Shown: positions 12,382-27,018, counted from the stretch's first letter. The stretch is DNA of 64,000 nucleotides from Botryotinia globosa (GCA_014898425.1 RCSZ01000013.1:620001-684000); one strand, 5' to 3'. Numbers and translations are program-made. The notes: generated by a model not told the origin, from the sequence alone.

Positions 12382-13312
12382 ATGGCATTCAACGGTCCTA
12401 TCAATGAGACTTACCCAATGCCCAGTGCGGCAGATACCGCTACTGTGTCGCATATTCAGAAAGGCTTCAAGATTAGTGCACGTAAACTCCCAATCTCGAA
12501 GTCGGGTCCAATAGATCAGATGTCAGAGAAGCTCGGCATACCGGTTCCAGAGATGATCTTTGGTGATAATATGGTTGCGATCGAGCACGTAGCGAGTGGA
12601 TGGCGCATGGAATTCAATGCATACGATGCCCTGGATCGCGTGGACAAGACGGACAAAAATATGTTAAAAGTAGCCTATTCAAAAGAGTGGTCGAGTAGCA
12701 GGTAGGGAATCGGAATTTTGGGATTTCAATATGTCAAAGCTAAAATGATATAGGGAGAAAACCCATGAAGGCATCAAAGAAATCGTTAAGCCATTCGACT
12801 GGTCGTATACAACAGATTACCAAGGCACTATTACCAACGGGAAATTGTTTACGTTGGATAACTCCGATCCGATCCCTATCGCCCTTCTTAAGCGTCAAGA
12901 TCCCATTCTGTTTTTCGAAGAAGTTGTTTTATACGAGAGTGAGCTAGACGACAACGGAATATCTGTGTTTTCTTGCAAACTGCGAGTTATGCCTGACCGA
13001 ATGCTTCTCTTGTGCAGATTGTTCATGAGACTCGATAATGTTCTTGTTAGGATCAGAGATACTAGGATCTATGTCGATTTCAACACAAGCAAGGTAATTC
13101 GCGATTACACCGAGAGAGAAGATACATTTGACGCTGTCAAAAAAGTGAGTGAAATAATCAATTTCTCCAAAGAATTCACTAATCTGTAGTAGAACCTTCT
13201 TTACTCTGGTACACTCCCAGACGATCTTACTATAGCCATGCGTGATCCAAATCAGATTGCCCACCTAGTACCTGAAGTTACCCATACGATCGAGAATCTG
13301 ACGCTTCCTTAA
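12382..13312 (+). CDS. TIP41: TIP41-like protein (TOR/PP2A signalling)
   Basis: TIP41 family proteins bind Tap42/type 2A phosphatase partners and act in TOR nutrient signalling. Three exons, 12382-12701, 12754-13144 and 13193-13312, give 276 residues in one frame. Family landmarks are FKISARKLPISKSGPID, LGIPVPEMIFGDN, LKVAYSKEW, the KPFDWSYTTDYQGT stretch right after intron 1, LFFEEVVLYE, RVMPDRMLLLCRLFMRLD and the TRIYVDF block. Exon 3 (NLLYSGTLPDDLTIAM) is joined by an intron ending CTGTAGTAG. The start is supported by the conserved MAFNGPINETYPMP-type N-terminus and an A/T-rich leader. No defects seen. Confidence 0.9.
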
Positions 13313-15917
13313 GCTATATCCCAAATATAGATTTGAATACTATATGAAAATAAGACAGATAGAATGAGGACCTAATCTCGCAACTCATTGGGGTCATAGT
13401 GCAAAAGATGAACTAATATGATACCGAAAACACAACCCTATTTTGCTGGGGAAGATCACAGTCTATCGCAAGTCGTAGGTGTAACTCACAGTTGCCGTAA
13501 GTGGACAAAATCGAAGGCTTTGGAAATTGGAGGCCATCCCAGAATAGCTGTCGACGATTTGGTCATAGCATTTGGTAACAGGCGTATAACTAACGATTTC
13601 TGTTGCGCCAGAAAATTGGGCATAAAGTTTCTAAGAATGGAGTGTACAACTTTCGGGTCTCAGAATGGTCAGCATAAGGCACAGAGGTTAATCTGGATGA
13701 ACGATCTGGATGAACGCAGTACGTACACTTATCAAAGTTTATGGTTCCTACCATTTCAATCTTTAAATAAATTTGATATCGATGACATATCAACCTAATA
13801 TTCAAATTCTATTTCTACGCAAACTGAACTTCGAGAATCCCAAGCATAGCAGCATAGTAGCGTCATATCATGTCTCGAAAGAATCGGTAGATTGTCCTGC
13901 TCTGTGCAATGTCAGACGCAGGTATGGAATGCGGTCAAAACTTTCCACGTTTTCTTGCTAGTGGATCTAACTGTAGGCCATCATTCCCATCAGCAACAAT
14001 TCAGCACCAGTGTGCTTCAAACTCGAACATTTTTTTATGCTTGTGGGAATAATTTCACCTTACACGCTCTGCATCTACTCTACCTGTACCTACAAGGCAT
14101 TTCTACACAATGAACGAGATTTGACCACGGCTACGGGGTGGAAATAGAATCACTGCACCGAAGATCCTGAAACTCTATGATACCATGAGCACAAGGGCTA
14201 TCACTGGATTGCGAGATATATATAAGCATAGAGTATGTGAGCGCCAAGAGCTCGATACGAAGAGAGCATCTTTCATATATATCGAGAGCAACTACAATTC
14301 CCAAGAAAACATTTTCAAGTCACTGATACTTTGGATTTACTTACTCAAATCTCTCATTTTTCATGGTCGAAGTATATTCTCGAAGTTATTTTGCCGCCAA
14401 AAATGATGATATAGTTGAAAAACTTGTCAGAGCGTACTGCATGATACACAACATACGACGAGGGGGCCATCACTGAATTCAGAGGGCTGGCCTTGGGAAC
14501 ATTTTTTTTTCAATCGGGGTCTAGAATTGACTTGTTGCATATCGAATGTCACTCAACGTGACCACTATCATACTGCGCGCCTCACAGTGATGATTCAAGC
14601 GGCTGTAGTTGACAAGTAAAGCTTTTCAGTTCTCAGATTCGGGCCCATTCAAGATCGCTCCGGATGCGGAAGCAGGCTCCCGCCGTAGAGCTTATTTCTT
14701 AAATAATCATTCATGAATATCCAAGCTTCTACTAGTGAGAAGTTTTTCGTATTCTATCGAATTCAAGCTTCCTTACTTCTGAGGAAGGCAGAATGTAAGA
14801 AGGCACATCAAACCAACGGCATCAATGGTATCGCACGAAGCTAAATCTAGAGAGCAAATTTGTGGTATAGCGGCGGAACAGATTGTTGACTACATTCAGC
14901 TCCAGTTCTCATCTCGTATAGTCAAGAACAGGGCATTTAAAGGAAAGTCATGGCTGAACTCAGTGAGACTTCACTTGGGACTAGTCGCTTTCGTTGACAC
15001 GTATGTAGAAGCTCGTATCGATCGGCGATAATTGTCAGGACAAGAGGGGGGAAGTTTGGATCCATGCATCGGTTTGTCCAGATCTAGTCGGGCGATTTAT
15101 CGTATGTTCTTCAACGACTCGATAATCGAAATATCATCGTTGAAAATTTCTATATTCAACCACATGGTGGTTGACGACCCGGCGAGTTGCCTGGTCGCCA
15201 TAGCCTCCCGATATCCGTGTACCATGCGCTAATACTCGTGTTTCCGCGCTGTTTTTCTTGGAGAAGCAAGCTTTCCCAGGCTGTCAGCCTTTTTCACCAC
15301 TTTAGGAATCTGCCTGGCCAGAATCAAATAACTCCCCACCTTCACATACATGGAGGTAGGCACCAACGAACGGCCCCAAGGTGAACAAAGTTCCATGATA
15401 GTTTCCAAATATATGTCCGTTTTTGTCTTAGTGTTCTCTCGAATCGGAGGTCGTTCCTAGTTTAGGTACCCGACAGTGGCTTCTTAGATGGTCAACCACA
15501 ACAGGACTTTTTACGAAGAGAAACTGTTACAACACTAGCATTGTATATGTATGGCACATACTCAGGTAGCCTTTCATGCATCCTTTTGTATGTAAGGACG
15601 TTATCCTTCATGTCCAGCTCTTTATTCTATGCTGAATTCATTCCATTCTGTTGGAAGTTGTGGCACGTGCGCTTAGCTACAGTGTATATCACTTTCACTT
15701 CGTAGTTAGATTTTGCCTACGTACAATTAATAGTCAATAATATATGCAGTCCATTGGCCTGCTACTTGATTGTGAACAAATCCACTGTTAAACAAACTTG
15801 TTTCGTGGTAGGGTCCTTCTTGGTTCTAATTTGCCTCTAGCCAGTGATTTCTAATATTTAATTGCCTATAAACCACATATACGAAATTTCTCAGCTGAAC
15901 TCTCTATCTTCCTCAAA
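13313..15917. other. Unassigned 2.6 kb of ordinary composition
   Basis: Normal base composition but no recognisable gene. Short open frames occur (for example 13418-13798, 126 codons; 14825-15031, 68 codons). None shows a known motif, sensible splice structure or family match that I can recognise, and stops are dense elsewhere. It may hold decayed genes or an untranslated transcript. Confidence 0.4.
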
Positions 15918-16444
15918 ATGAGGTTTGGCAGAACAAGTGCATCACTTTGCCTGACCATCTCGTTTCTCGCCCGTGTTGATAGCGTCGGGGCGTTATTCAA
16001 TCCTATTGCTATTGGAATTAATAGTCGGCTCTTATAAGCGGCCTCCTAGTTCCTAGTCGGGGAAAGCGGTTGTCCCCGGAAAGCAGTTATCCCTAAAAAA
16101 CTTCAAAAAAACTATAATAATTGAATTATATTAACTACAATCTTTATAAACTATATAATTATTAATAAAATATTAATTCTTATTATTTATTTATTTTATT
16201 TATTATAATAAATAAAATTAAAGTTAAATATAATAGATAATATTATTGAATTTAATAAGATTATAATAATTCAATAATATCAAATCCATTATTCTTTTTT
16301 TCAGAATTGAATAAAATATATACCAAGATTTTTTGGGACAACCGCTTTCCGGGAACAACCGCTTTCCCCGACTAGGAACTAGGAGGCCGCTTATAAGAGC
16401 CGACTATTAGCATTGATGCACAGACTGGAGCCACACCTGCGTGA
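15918..16444 (+). pseudogene. Short secreted-peptide ORF split by a MITE
   Basis: An ATG at 15918 opens a frame with a typical signal peptide: basic start MRFGRT, hydrophobic core LCLTISFLA and a VGA cleavage-like end. It runs 34 codons to the TA at 16019-16020, where the MITE at 16021-16407 enters. Inside the MITE the frame soon stops. Past it, from the base after the second TA copy, the frame continues 11 more codons to TGA at 16442-16444. Even without the MITE the product would be only about 45 residues, so the ORF may itself be a fragment of an older gene. No family recognised. Confidence 0.35.
16021..16407. mobile_element. 387-bp MITE sharing TIRs with the 12.8-kb element
   Basis: Terminal inverted repeats of about 75-80 bp, starting ATAGTCGGCTCTTATAAGCG on the left; the right end mirrors it (16330-16407). 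The target duplication is TA (16019-16020 and 16408-16409). The interior is AT-rich and non-coding. The TIR closely resembles both ends of the 20177-32957 element (shared GTCGGCTCT, CTAGTTCCTA.TCGGGGAAAGCG and TTATCCCTA), so it is best read as a deletion derivative moved by the same transposase. TIRs are nearly identical to each other, suggesting a recent insertion. Confidence 0.8.
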
Positions 16445-17628
16445 AGAGATATATCGGACCTTCAAAACCACGTCCCAACTTGGTATCCTTGAATCTTTAC
16501 ATTTGGTTTTGTTTTGATCAAGGAAGTCAATACCAATCACCACAGCACCATGAAGCAATTGAAGGGGATGGAATGGCAATCCCTAGTTGACATCTGAAAA
16601 TTCACCCATGATTCGACTATTTGAATGGCTTGCCAAAACTATAGTCTTGTTAAAGGATCTTTGAAATGCAGAATTGCATCATAAGATCCGAATACTATGG
16701 TTTTGAATATAGCAACGTCAACTGCCGCTTCTTGACCTGATGACTAACATATCTCATGCCCCTGTACATCCAAGAACTTGTTTCTTTACAGCGAGACCCA
16801 AAAGATGACTCATTATCTTGATTTCAGATAGCTGGTATTTATGGTCGTCCACAATATTCAAGGGATACTGTGAGCTGGAATTCAGCAGCTCCGCAAATGG
16901 GCTATTGCATTATGACGATGTATTATTTCCCACCAATCGTCCATATTTAGCCTTATATAATCAAATTCTAGCTATTCATGTACAGGCAATTACCGCCACA
17001 TGCACCGAAGCCATTCACACCAACGTTGCTGCGAATTTCCGTATCCCGTATTGAGACTTGGTGGCCGTTTCAGCTCTCCCTCTAGGTGTTAGTGCTGCTA
17101 TAGTCTAGATCGACACACCCTCTGTCACTCAGGGCGTTGCAGAGCTTCTTATCATTTGGAGATTTTAGCAGTTCCCGTTGAACGTAACTGACATCATACT
17201 ATGAGTACCAACACTGCGAATGAAGACTAGGCACAAGATCCAACTACTTTGAGATTCCTTAATGCAGCGATTCTGGGGATATTGCAGCCAGATATAGCAA
17301 ATGAAGACATGTGCGCTGAAGTTTTGATGAGTATAATCTATTCCACGTGCTACAAAGCACCATCGTTTTACGAGATGGCTACCCAAGTCTCTCTTGAATC
17401 CTCTCTTAAAAAATCTCATGGCGCTGTACACGTTACTATGGAAGACCTCGAAATCGTTTGATGGTCTTCCAGTAGCAGACAATCGCATAGTTTATGGAAC
17501 AAAAACTCTTCACCCTGAGACAACGAGCGGAAAGGCAGGTGGTGCAAGCTCCTAAACATAATCTAAAACCCGATAAGACTTCAACGTGCATAAGTACCTA
17601 CTTTAGAATATCGCACCCCGTCACTTCT
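16408..17628. other. Unassigned region 3' of the P450 gene
   Basis: Normal composition with short open frames (16818-17054, 17249-17461) but no recognisable domain. Some segments look like decayed coding DNA because frames shift between stops, but I could not assign them to a family. Confidence 0.35.
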
Positions 17629-19757
17629 TTACTCCCCATTATCATGCGTGACTATAACCCTAATCCCTTTACTTCCTGCCGCTGGCGCTGCAACAAAATG
17701 ATCCCTCTTAATTTCCACATCTCTGTTCGTAGTTCCATAAAGCTCAAGATCAAAACGTTTGAGTATATACGCTGTTGTGAGAAACAATTCTGCATACGCT
17801 AGGCTGTTTTTGAGATTGTTTTGTTAGTCAGAACACTAGAGAGGTAGGAACATGGTGAATTTCATACTTCATGCCAAGACATATTCTGGTCCCCTTGCAA
17901 AAAGGGACAAAATACTTGTCCAGCCTATGTTTGCGCACTGCATCTCCAGTAGTCGAATCTTTTGAGACTGACCCCGTAAGCCAGCGACTCGGGTTGAATT
18001 CATGAGGAGAGGGGAAGATTTCGGGGGAGTAGTGGATTAAATAGTAAGACATGCTTGTTGGTGTCTAAATTACGTCAAAATAGTTAACGTGGTAAAGGGG
18101 GAGAGAATGGTAACCAGGTCCATAGACGTCGATAAAATGAATGCAAAGGGGCCATTGGAAGGGGATATACATACACCAGCAGGAATTGTCCATTTCTGAA
18201 ACTTCATGTCTTCATTGGGTGCGATTCTAGGAAGGCGCGAGGTTACCACGCTCGAGAGACGTAATGCTTCGGTTACAGCCGCCGACTGTGAGAGCGTTCA
18301 TCAGTAGCGATTTAAGCTTTCAATGTCTCGAGTTGGCTCACCAGGAATGGTAGGGTTTCCAATCTTCCCCATGTAATGTCTTCACCCAAGGTGCCAATTT
18401 CATCCTTGACCCTCGATAGCATTTTTGGATTATCTAGGAGGTGATAAAACAACACCGCTAAAGTTTGAGCTGTGGTCTCGCCTCCAGCTCCAACCATGAT
18501 ATTTCCATCATCAGCGAGTCGCCTAAGTGTCTTTTCTTCAGGAGGAAGAAGGCTACTATCGCGAAGTTCGTGGAATATTGTGTCTTGACGACCCCCAACA
18601 TCTTCATGATTCAAAATGCGTGCCACTTGTTTTCTTGAATTCTAGTATGTATAGTCAGGTGTTAGTTTGTGAACATAGACACGGATTTTTGCGACTGACT
18701 CTGTGATGTCCCAACACCGGCCCAGCTAGGCTACTAGGTAGCCACGATAGAATTGTATACACTATAGGGAAATGCATAACAATAGTCGTTATGGACATGA
18801 CTTGAGAAAGTGTGGTACTCCATATTTCAGCCAGTTTCTCATCAGTCAAAGCGCCGAAAGCTTCCCCGTAACAGTAATCGGAAATTACATCCAAAGTAAG
18901 CGATGAGAACACTACCCGAAGACTAACGGGGGTTGCTTGAGCGAAATGAGACTGAAATACGTCAGACAGTAGAGATATTTTTGATTTGATAAGCGGCTCC
19001 ATGGCCATGATAGACCGCTTGGAGAAGAAGGGGTTGACGGCGTTTCTTCGAAGACGATGGAGGTCATGTCCTATGGTTTCAAAAGAACTTCCTGGAGAAC
19101 CACCAGCACTAACAAACCATGGATATCTGTCGTTGTTCATTAGTACGAAAGTCCTAAACGATCTAGTGATTCTTTGAGGTGAAAAGCAAAAGTACAAGTG
19201 TAGTCCTAGACCTATCAATCGACTTTGTCATTCCTGCCGTTCTTGGTGCCTTAAGAATATGCGAGCAAGGAGTAGTATGAAACTGGCAATTCAATGACTT
19301 TTAGGATATGGTATGAGTTGAAATGGCTCGACTCGAGGACTTCATACAAAGATACCGGAGCACCCAAACTTCCCAACTTAAGGTAAATTTTGTCCATAAC
19401 CTACTTTTCACGTTTTCTCGTATTGCCCGCGTACAATTCATCATAATAATCCACATCATTAATGTGCAATTCATAAGGATTAATGCGCACGATAGGGCCT
19501 GCAGTTTTCAGTTACAATGAAACGTCGAGGAGGGAATCAAACTTACCATACTCTTCGTGCATTCGTTTGATTTCCCAAAGCCATTGTCCATCACGCACGA
19601 TGTTGAAGTAGATCTCATACCATGATGTCAAAGCTGCAAGCTTTGGGCCCGGAAACTTGGCAATGGGACTTAGGTATAGACGATGAATGGCGCCATAAAT
19701 GGTCCACAGGGACAAGAATAGAAGAAGTATAATTTCTAGATAAGTAATGGTCATCAT
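17629..19757 (-). CDS. Cytochrome P450 monooxygenase (trichodiene oxygenase-like style)
   Basis: Membrane-anchored haem monooxygenase. Seven minus-strand exons, 19757-19547, 19498-19405, 19126-18683, 18633-18342, 18285-18175, 18064-17868 and 17803-17629, give 507 residues with all phases compatible. An N-terminal membrane helix is followed by [18 protein letters not shown]. The I-helix AGGETT is at 299-304, ExxR (EALR) at 353-356, PERF-like FNPSRW, and the haem loop [10 protein letters not shown] with the Cys ligand at 446. The intron before the last exon rebuilds the conserved [11 protein letters not shown]. Intron 2 (19127-19404, 278 bp) is far longer than the others. The protein is paralogous to the P450 at 53592-55409. 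Substrate unknown; CYP family number not assignable by eye. Confidence 0.85.
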
Positions 19758-20176
19758 GTTGAAGATACAGCACTTGAATGATCATTGAGCGATTGAAGCA
19801 ACATATCCCATTTTCTGGAGATGATGGGAGATGATAGAGATGATATATGGGTGGCACAAGTTCCCATTGAAGTGCGATGCAGCCGAGAAGTTTAGAGACC
19901 CACTTAGGTTAACACAACACAAGTTACACAACACGCTAATTGCGACTTAAACCTAATAAGGAACCACGGAAAATACAAACACCGATGAAAACACCCAGTT
20001 AAATGCTATGATTTAGCAAAATTAAGAGGCTTCAGTGAGTGAGTGGTACTTCGTACATGTCAAATCTAATTGGTATTATTACTTCGTACTTATCGCTGAC
20101 ACGGCTATATGCATGCGCATGATTGATCTTTCTCAATGTCAGCAGATTCAAGTCTACGATATATCTATATCATATA
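19758..20176. other. P450 5' flank up to transposon end
   Basis: Ordinary-composition DNA that should contain the P450 promoter. Nothing specific was identified. It ends at the TA where the large TIR-bounded element begins. Confidence 0.4.
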
Positions 20177-20262
20177 ATAGTCGGCTCTCATAAACAGCCG
20201 ACTAGTTCCTAATCGGGGAAAGCGAATATCCCCGAAAAACGAATTATCCCTATTCAAACTCA
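20177..20262 (+). repeat. Left TIR of the 12.8-kb element
   Basis: Starts ATAGTCGGCTCTCATAAACA and contains an internal hairpin, AGTCGGCT..AGCCGACT, within its first 28 bases, then CTAGTTCCTAATCGGGGAAA. It is the inverted partner of 32872-32957 and related to the 16021-16407 MITE ends. Confidence 0.75.
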
Positions 20263-23200
20263 AAATATTACAAATTTGACTTTTTTTAAAAATAATTTAT
20301 TAATAAAAATATTGTAGAATTGAATTATTAATATTGATTAAAAAAAGTTTAATTGAGTTATATAATTGTTTAATATTATTTGTTAATAAAAATATTGTAG
20401 AATATTATTATTATTATTTTCAATATTTAAATTAAACTATTTTTTGAAAAAAAAAGTATAAATATAAAAGATATATAATTATATTATATATTTATTATGA
20501 AAAATTTGTTATTATTGTTATTATTGTAATCATTATTGGTATTCATTATTCTCAAATTCTTTTCAATTCCTATATTCTTTTTCAATTCTTTCTTTTTTTA
20601 TATAATTCTAATTGTGTCCAATTTATATATTTTCATTTTAGATTTAGATTTATCATTAGAATAATTAGATGGTTAGATAAACGAATGTTAAAATTTTGTT
20701 TTTAATATTCTTTTAGTTTTTTTTAAGTTTGTTAACTATCTCTAAAACATTTTTTTTAATATACTAAATATTTAGAAAAATATTACAATTTCTCTTATTA
20801 ACTATAATATCTTTTTTTTTTCTTTTTTTTCCTTTTAAAGTTTTTGAAAATCTTTTAATATAAATCCTTTTAAAATATTAATAATAAGATTTTTATCAGG
20901 GTCATAGGGCTATAGGGTTTAATAAGATATGTGAGGGTTGGGCCCTGAGCATATAATAAGAAATTTCTAAGCCTATTTTATACCTTAAACTCTTTTTAAT
21001 TTGAAAAGCTTTGAAAATCTATTTTATACTTTAGATCTTTATATTGAAAGTAATTTGTTTATTTATAAATTTTATATTTTTTATAAATGAAAAGAATTAA
21101 TGAAAAGATTTATTATTATTATTATTATTACTTATTTTAAAATAAAAATAACTTATTAACTGTTATTTTTTATTTTTTAATCAATTATTAATATCATTAT
21201 AATTTTTATAAAAAGAATATTTAATGATATTATAAATATAAAATCATATAATATAGTTTGGCTCTAATTAAACAGAAATATTAATTAACTTTTATAAGAT
21301 ATTAATATTAATATATAAATGATTTTACTGTAATCATTTAATAAAAAGAATATAATATTGATTTAATAATTCTAAGAAATAAAAAGAATATAATAATTTT
21401 AAAAAAGATTTATAGAGTAATTATAAAAAGTATTTTATATATATTTATTTTAATTAATTAAAATGATTTTATATTTGAATTGAATATATTCTATAAAGAT
21501 TTTATTTTTAATTTAAAAAAATCTTTGAAATTATAAAGATTGAAGTAATATAAAAAAAAATATTGAAAATATTAAATATCTTTTTTTTGAATAAAGATTA
21601 TATTTTAATTTAATGAAAAGTATTATTTTTTAATTGATAAAAAAAATAATTATATTATTTAATATTTTGAAAAATAATTTTTAGTAATATGATATTATTA
21701 TAAAAGTAAGTTAGTTAGTGAATAGATGAATTAGAGAGATTTCAAGGAATATATATATATATAATATAATTATAAATAAAGAATCTAGATAGTAATTATT
21801 AATTTAGAAAATAATATATATAAATAAAGAAAGTATGAAATAGTGAATATTTTTATGATTTAATTATTTAAAAGGATTTACAGAAGATATTAAATAGAAA
21901 ATAAATAATATTTAAAACAACTTTTAACAAAACTTTTATTTAAAATAGTTAGAAAAATAATAATCTTTTTCTAAAAATTTGAATTATATAATAAGTTTAT
22001 AAAGTAAATTTGTAGATTAGAAAATATAAATAAATTATATTAAAGAAAAGACATAGAAAAGTTATAATGTATTTGAAAATATAATTACTTATTATTTCAA
22101 TATAAAAATCTTCATAAATGTTTTTATAAAAGAATTAATAGATTTATAATTATTAATATTAAAATCTAAGGATTAAATTAATTATTAAAAAATACTTTAA
22201 TTAAGATTAATAGATTTTCTATTAATTTATTATATATAGATTATATTTAGAATTTTTAATATTAAAGATATTAATAAAAGGAGTGTTATATTAATGAATA
22301 TTAAAGTCTTTCAATATATAATATTATAATAGAAAATATAAGGAAATTGAATATTTCAATAAATCTTTTGAATCTATTTATAAAGAAATATTTAGATTTA
22401 ATTATAATAATACTAAATCTATAAAAAAAGAATGAATAATAATTATAATTATAATAACTTTTAATATAAATGATAAATTAATAGCATTTTGAAGTTTTAT
22501 TAATTTGTGAATATAAATTAATATAGTTCAATAAAACAAATATATTAAATAAAATTAGAAATTATTTAAAAATAATTATTCATATTTATAAATGATATTA
22601 CAATTATATTATATAAAAATTATATATTTTTCATTGAAATTAAAGATATTAAAAAAATAAAGAATATATGTTTATAGTTTTATATTAATAATATTAAATG
22701 TATTTTGAATAATATTTTTTTATTTTTTTGATTATAAAAAATTAATTTTAATATTAATTGAAATCAATATTCTTTAGATATTATTTTAAAATTGATAATC
22801 CAAAAATAATTTTAGTAAAAAAGTTTTATAAAAAAAAGATAAAAAATGGAAATCAAATTTTTGTAATATTTTCAAAAGATAGAAAAGTATATTGAAAAAA
22901 AATGATTATTTCATATTTATGATTATTTATTTATTATTCTGAAAGAATTTAAAGAATATAAGGAAGTTTTTTTTTAAAAAAAAAACATTTTTTATTTAAT
23001 TATTATTCAATAAAATAATATATTGATTTAGAATTTGATTTGATTTTATTTTAAAATTTGATATACTTTTTATTAAAAGAAAAATCAATAATATTATAGA
23101 AATATTTGAATGAATATTAAACGAAAGGATAATTCAAGCAATTTATTAGTTTTATGAAAAAATTAATTATACTAATTTTTAAAAAAAAGAAAGATTATTG

Positions 23201-26200
23201 ATTATATATTGATTATGAATATTAAATTGAATAATAAAAAATTATAGATTTTCTTTATTTTTGATTAATAAATTTTTGAATTATTTTTAATAGAATATTA
23301 TATTTAATAGAATATTATATTTATGAAGTTAAATTTAAGGAATATATATTATTATATTTATATTTAAATAAATAATAAATAAAAATTAGTATTTTATATA
23401 AAATATAATTAATATAAATATGAAACAATATTTTTTGATTCAATTAATATTTTAATTATATTTTAAATGTATATAAAGCAAATATTGATAGATTTAATAA
23501 ATAATATTTAATAAATAATATATATAAAATATATTTTAATAATGATTTTATTTATTTTAAGGATAGATTTATATATATAATAGATCTTTGAAAAGGTTTT
23601 ATATAATTCATCAAATATAAATTTGATATAATTTATTAAACAAATTTTTAGATTTTATTATTTTGATTATAAATATAATGGTAAAATTAGAATGTATTTA
23701 GATTATTATGGAATAATCTATATTAGGTAATTTGAGAAATATATGAATATTTCTTAGTTTTATAGACTTTTATGATCAATTTATTAAAACCTATTTGATT
23801 TTAATTTATAATACAATTGTATTAATAAAGAGAATTAAAAAAAAGAAAATAATAATTAAATTCAAATGAATGAAGAAAATTTAAAAAATGTTTGAAACAT
23901 CAAAAGAAGTTTTTATTTAAATATTTATTTTATAACACTTTAATTAATTATTTTATATAATATTTGAAATTAATATATTAATATTTGTATTAAGTTGTAT
24001 ATTATTGTAATTATTCTTTGAAGAGATAAAAAAATGAATTTAATAATGATATTTTATTATATTTTATTTGAAAAAACTAATCTTAATATAATAATAATAT
24101 TTTATTTATAATTAAGAATTACTGATCATATATATGATTTTTATAAAATGATATTATTATATAATAAACAATTAAAATATTATTATAATTATATTGAATT
24201 ATAATATCTTTTAATATTTTATAATAAAGAAAAGTTTAAACAATTAATAAATTAAAATCTTAATTATATATAATTTTGAAATTAAATATAAATTAGAGAA
24301 ATTGAATTCTATAAATGGATTATTATGGTATTCGAATTATGTGATAAATATTAAAAATAGATCAATAATAATAATATTGTTTCAAAATTTATTTATGAAA
24401 AAGATAAAGTTTTTATTTAATATTATAAATTCTTTATAAAAAAAAAGGTATAATTTATCATTTTATAAATAATTGGATTTATTAATTGAAATTGATTGCA
24501 AAAAATTCATATTTTATTAAATAATTTATATTTTAATAAAAAACAGAATAATATTTAAATCAAAAATTATATTTTATTCAAAATATTTTATTTTAATAAA
24601 ATGAGAGAAACAGATTTTTGAAATATAATAAAAATATTTATATATTATTAGATTTTATTTTAAGAATGGAAATCCTAGAAGTTTATTATAATGATTTTAT
24701 AGATAAATATTGAAGTATTATCAAAAAATTCTAAATTTTTAAAATTAAAGTATTTTTAATTTTTGATAAAAGAGGATATTAAAAAGTTGATTGAGATATA
24801 TATAATATATTAGTAGATTATTATTAAAATATATAAATTATATAACAAATTGTAGATTCTTTTTATATTTGATAGATTTTGAAAAAAATAAGTTATAGAT
24901 TTTATTATAGATTTATTTTTATTTAAATTAAATAAATATATTTATAAGATAATTCTAATAATTGTAAACAGATTTATAAAGCTTGTTTGATATATTTTTG
25001 TAAATAAATCAATTATATTATTAGAATTTGTATAAATTTTAATATAAAATATATCCAAGAACTTTTAAGTTTTAAAATGTATTACTTTAGATAAAGAATT
25101 TTAATTTGTAAGTAAACTTTAAAATAATTTCCTTTTTTATTTAAAAATATAATATAAATTCTTAATAACTTTTTATTTATAAATCAATGAGTAAGTAAAA
25201 AAACAGAATTATAATTTAATTTTATTATATTAACTATTATATTCATTATTATATATATTATTATTTAAACGATTAGATATTATTACTATTATTTTTTACA
25301 GAATTTATATATGATATAATATAATAAAGGATTATAAATATAATCCCTTTTTAAATAATATATAGATTTCTATTTATTTTTAATTATGTTAATAAAAATA
25401 TTAATATTTTAAAAAAGATATGAATTATATATAAACAAATTGCTTTTTTTTTTTTAAAAAAAAACTTATAATATTATAATAAACCATTATTAATTAAAAA
25501 ATAAAAGAAATAAAAGATGTAATATTTTATTAATATAATATTGAAAATAAAGTAATATTAAATATACAAAATATCAAATAATTTTAATCAAAATCTTTTT
25601 TCAAATCGATTTATAAATCTCTTTTTAATGATAAATATAAAAATCAATAATCAAATATATAAACTTAAATTACTATCTATTTATGAAATCTATAATATTT
25701 TTTATATTTTTTTATTAAAATTATAATATAAATAATTAGATATAATTAATTTATTATTATTAAAAGAGATAAATAATTATTTAGAACATAGAATAAATTA
25801 AATTATAATATATAAAAAAAAGGAAAAGAGATTTTCAATATTTATTTTGATAAAAAGATTATTAATTAATAGAAATATTTAAAAAGCTTTTTATAATCTC
25901 AATAATATAAAACAATATAATAAAAAAGAAGAATTATTAATATAGAATTCAAAAAAGAAAAAAGATAAAATTATAATATAATAAAATCTTATTTAATATT
26001 GAATAACAAATTATTCTTTTTTTGAAATTATATTTATCTTTTTTCCTTCTATAATTTTTCATTTTAATAAAAGTAAGAATACAATTCTTTAATTGTAGAT
26101 ATATTGTATATCATTATTAAATATATTAATTTCTATTAATATAATAAAGAAATCTTATAACAAAATTAGATTTTCAATATTATACTCTCAAAATATCTTT

Positions 26201-27018
26201 AAAAAAATGCTAAAGTTGATAATATTTATTTTGTTATTATTATATACTTTCTTATCTATTAATAAATCAATTTTATTATTATTATTTTGATTTTCCTTTT
26301 TTTTCAATAATAATAATATTATATTGATTTATTAGTAATTAATTAATTATATTTTATAGTTCTTTATAAAAACAGATATAATCTTTATTATTTCAATAAA
26401 ATCTTTCAGGAAAGTCTATTTAACTATTAAATATTTTTATATAAACTTTCTAATTCGAATCTAAAGTTTTTGAATTAAATAAAAGATTTTTAATAATGTT
26501 TGTAATATAATAACTAAATAGTAATAATTTTTGGAAATAAATAATAAGATTTTCATTAGAAAGATTTCTAAAAAGAATTATAAATAAAAGGAAAAATAAA
26601 ATATAACTAATAAAGCAATAATACTATTGTAATATATTAAATCCCTAACATATAGTGTTTAAAACACGGTTTATAACTGGAAGCTGATTGGTCGAAAAAA
26701 AGTACGGATGCTTCGTACAGCGAACATTAAAATCTTAATCTAGATTAGATATTATTATTAATAGATATAATAATTATAAATGATTTATGAAATATAATTA
26801 ATAAATAGTTTTATATTCTTTGAATTAATAGCTTTTGAATGATATTATTTTTATATTAAAAAAGAGTTGTTATTAATATATTAGTTATTTAATTGATTTT
26901 GTAATAAAAAGTTCAATAAAAAGTTGCTACTACGATTCTGATTGGTTCAGATTTGATTAATAATAAGAGAGATAAGAGAAGAGATTCGAAAGAAAAAAGG
27001 AATTATAAAAGAAAAGGG

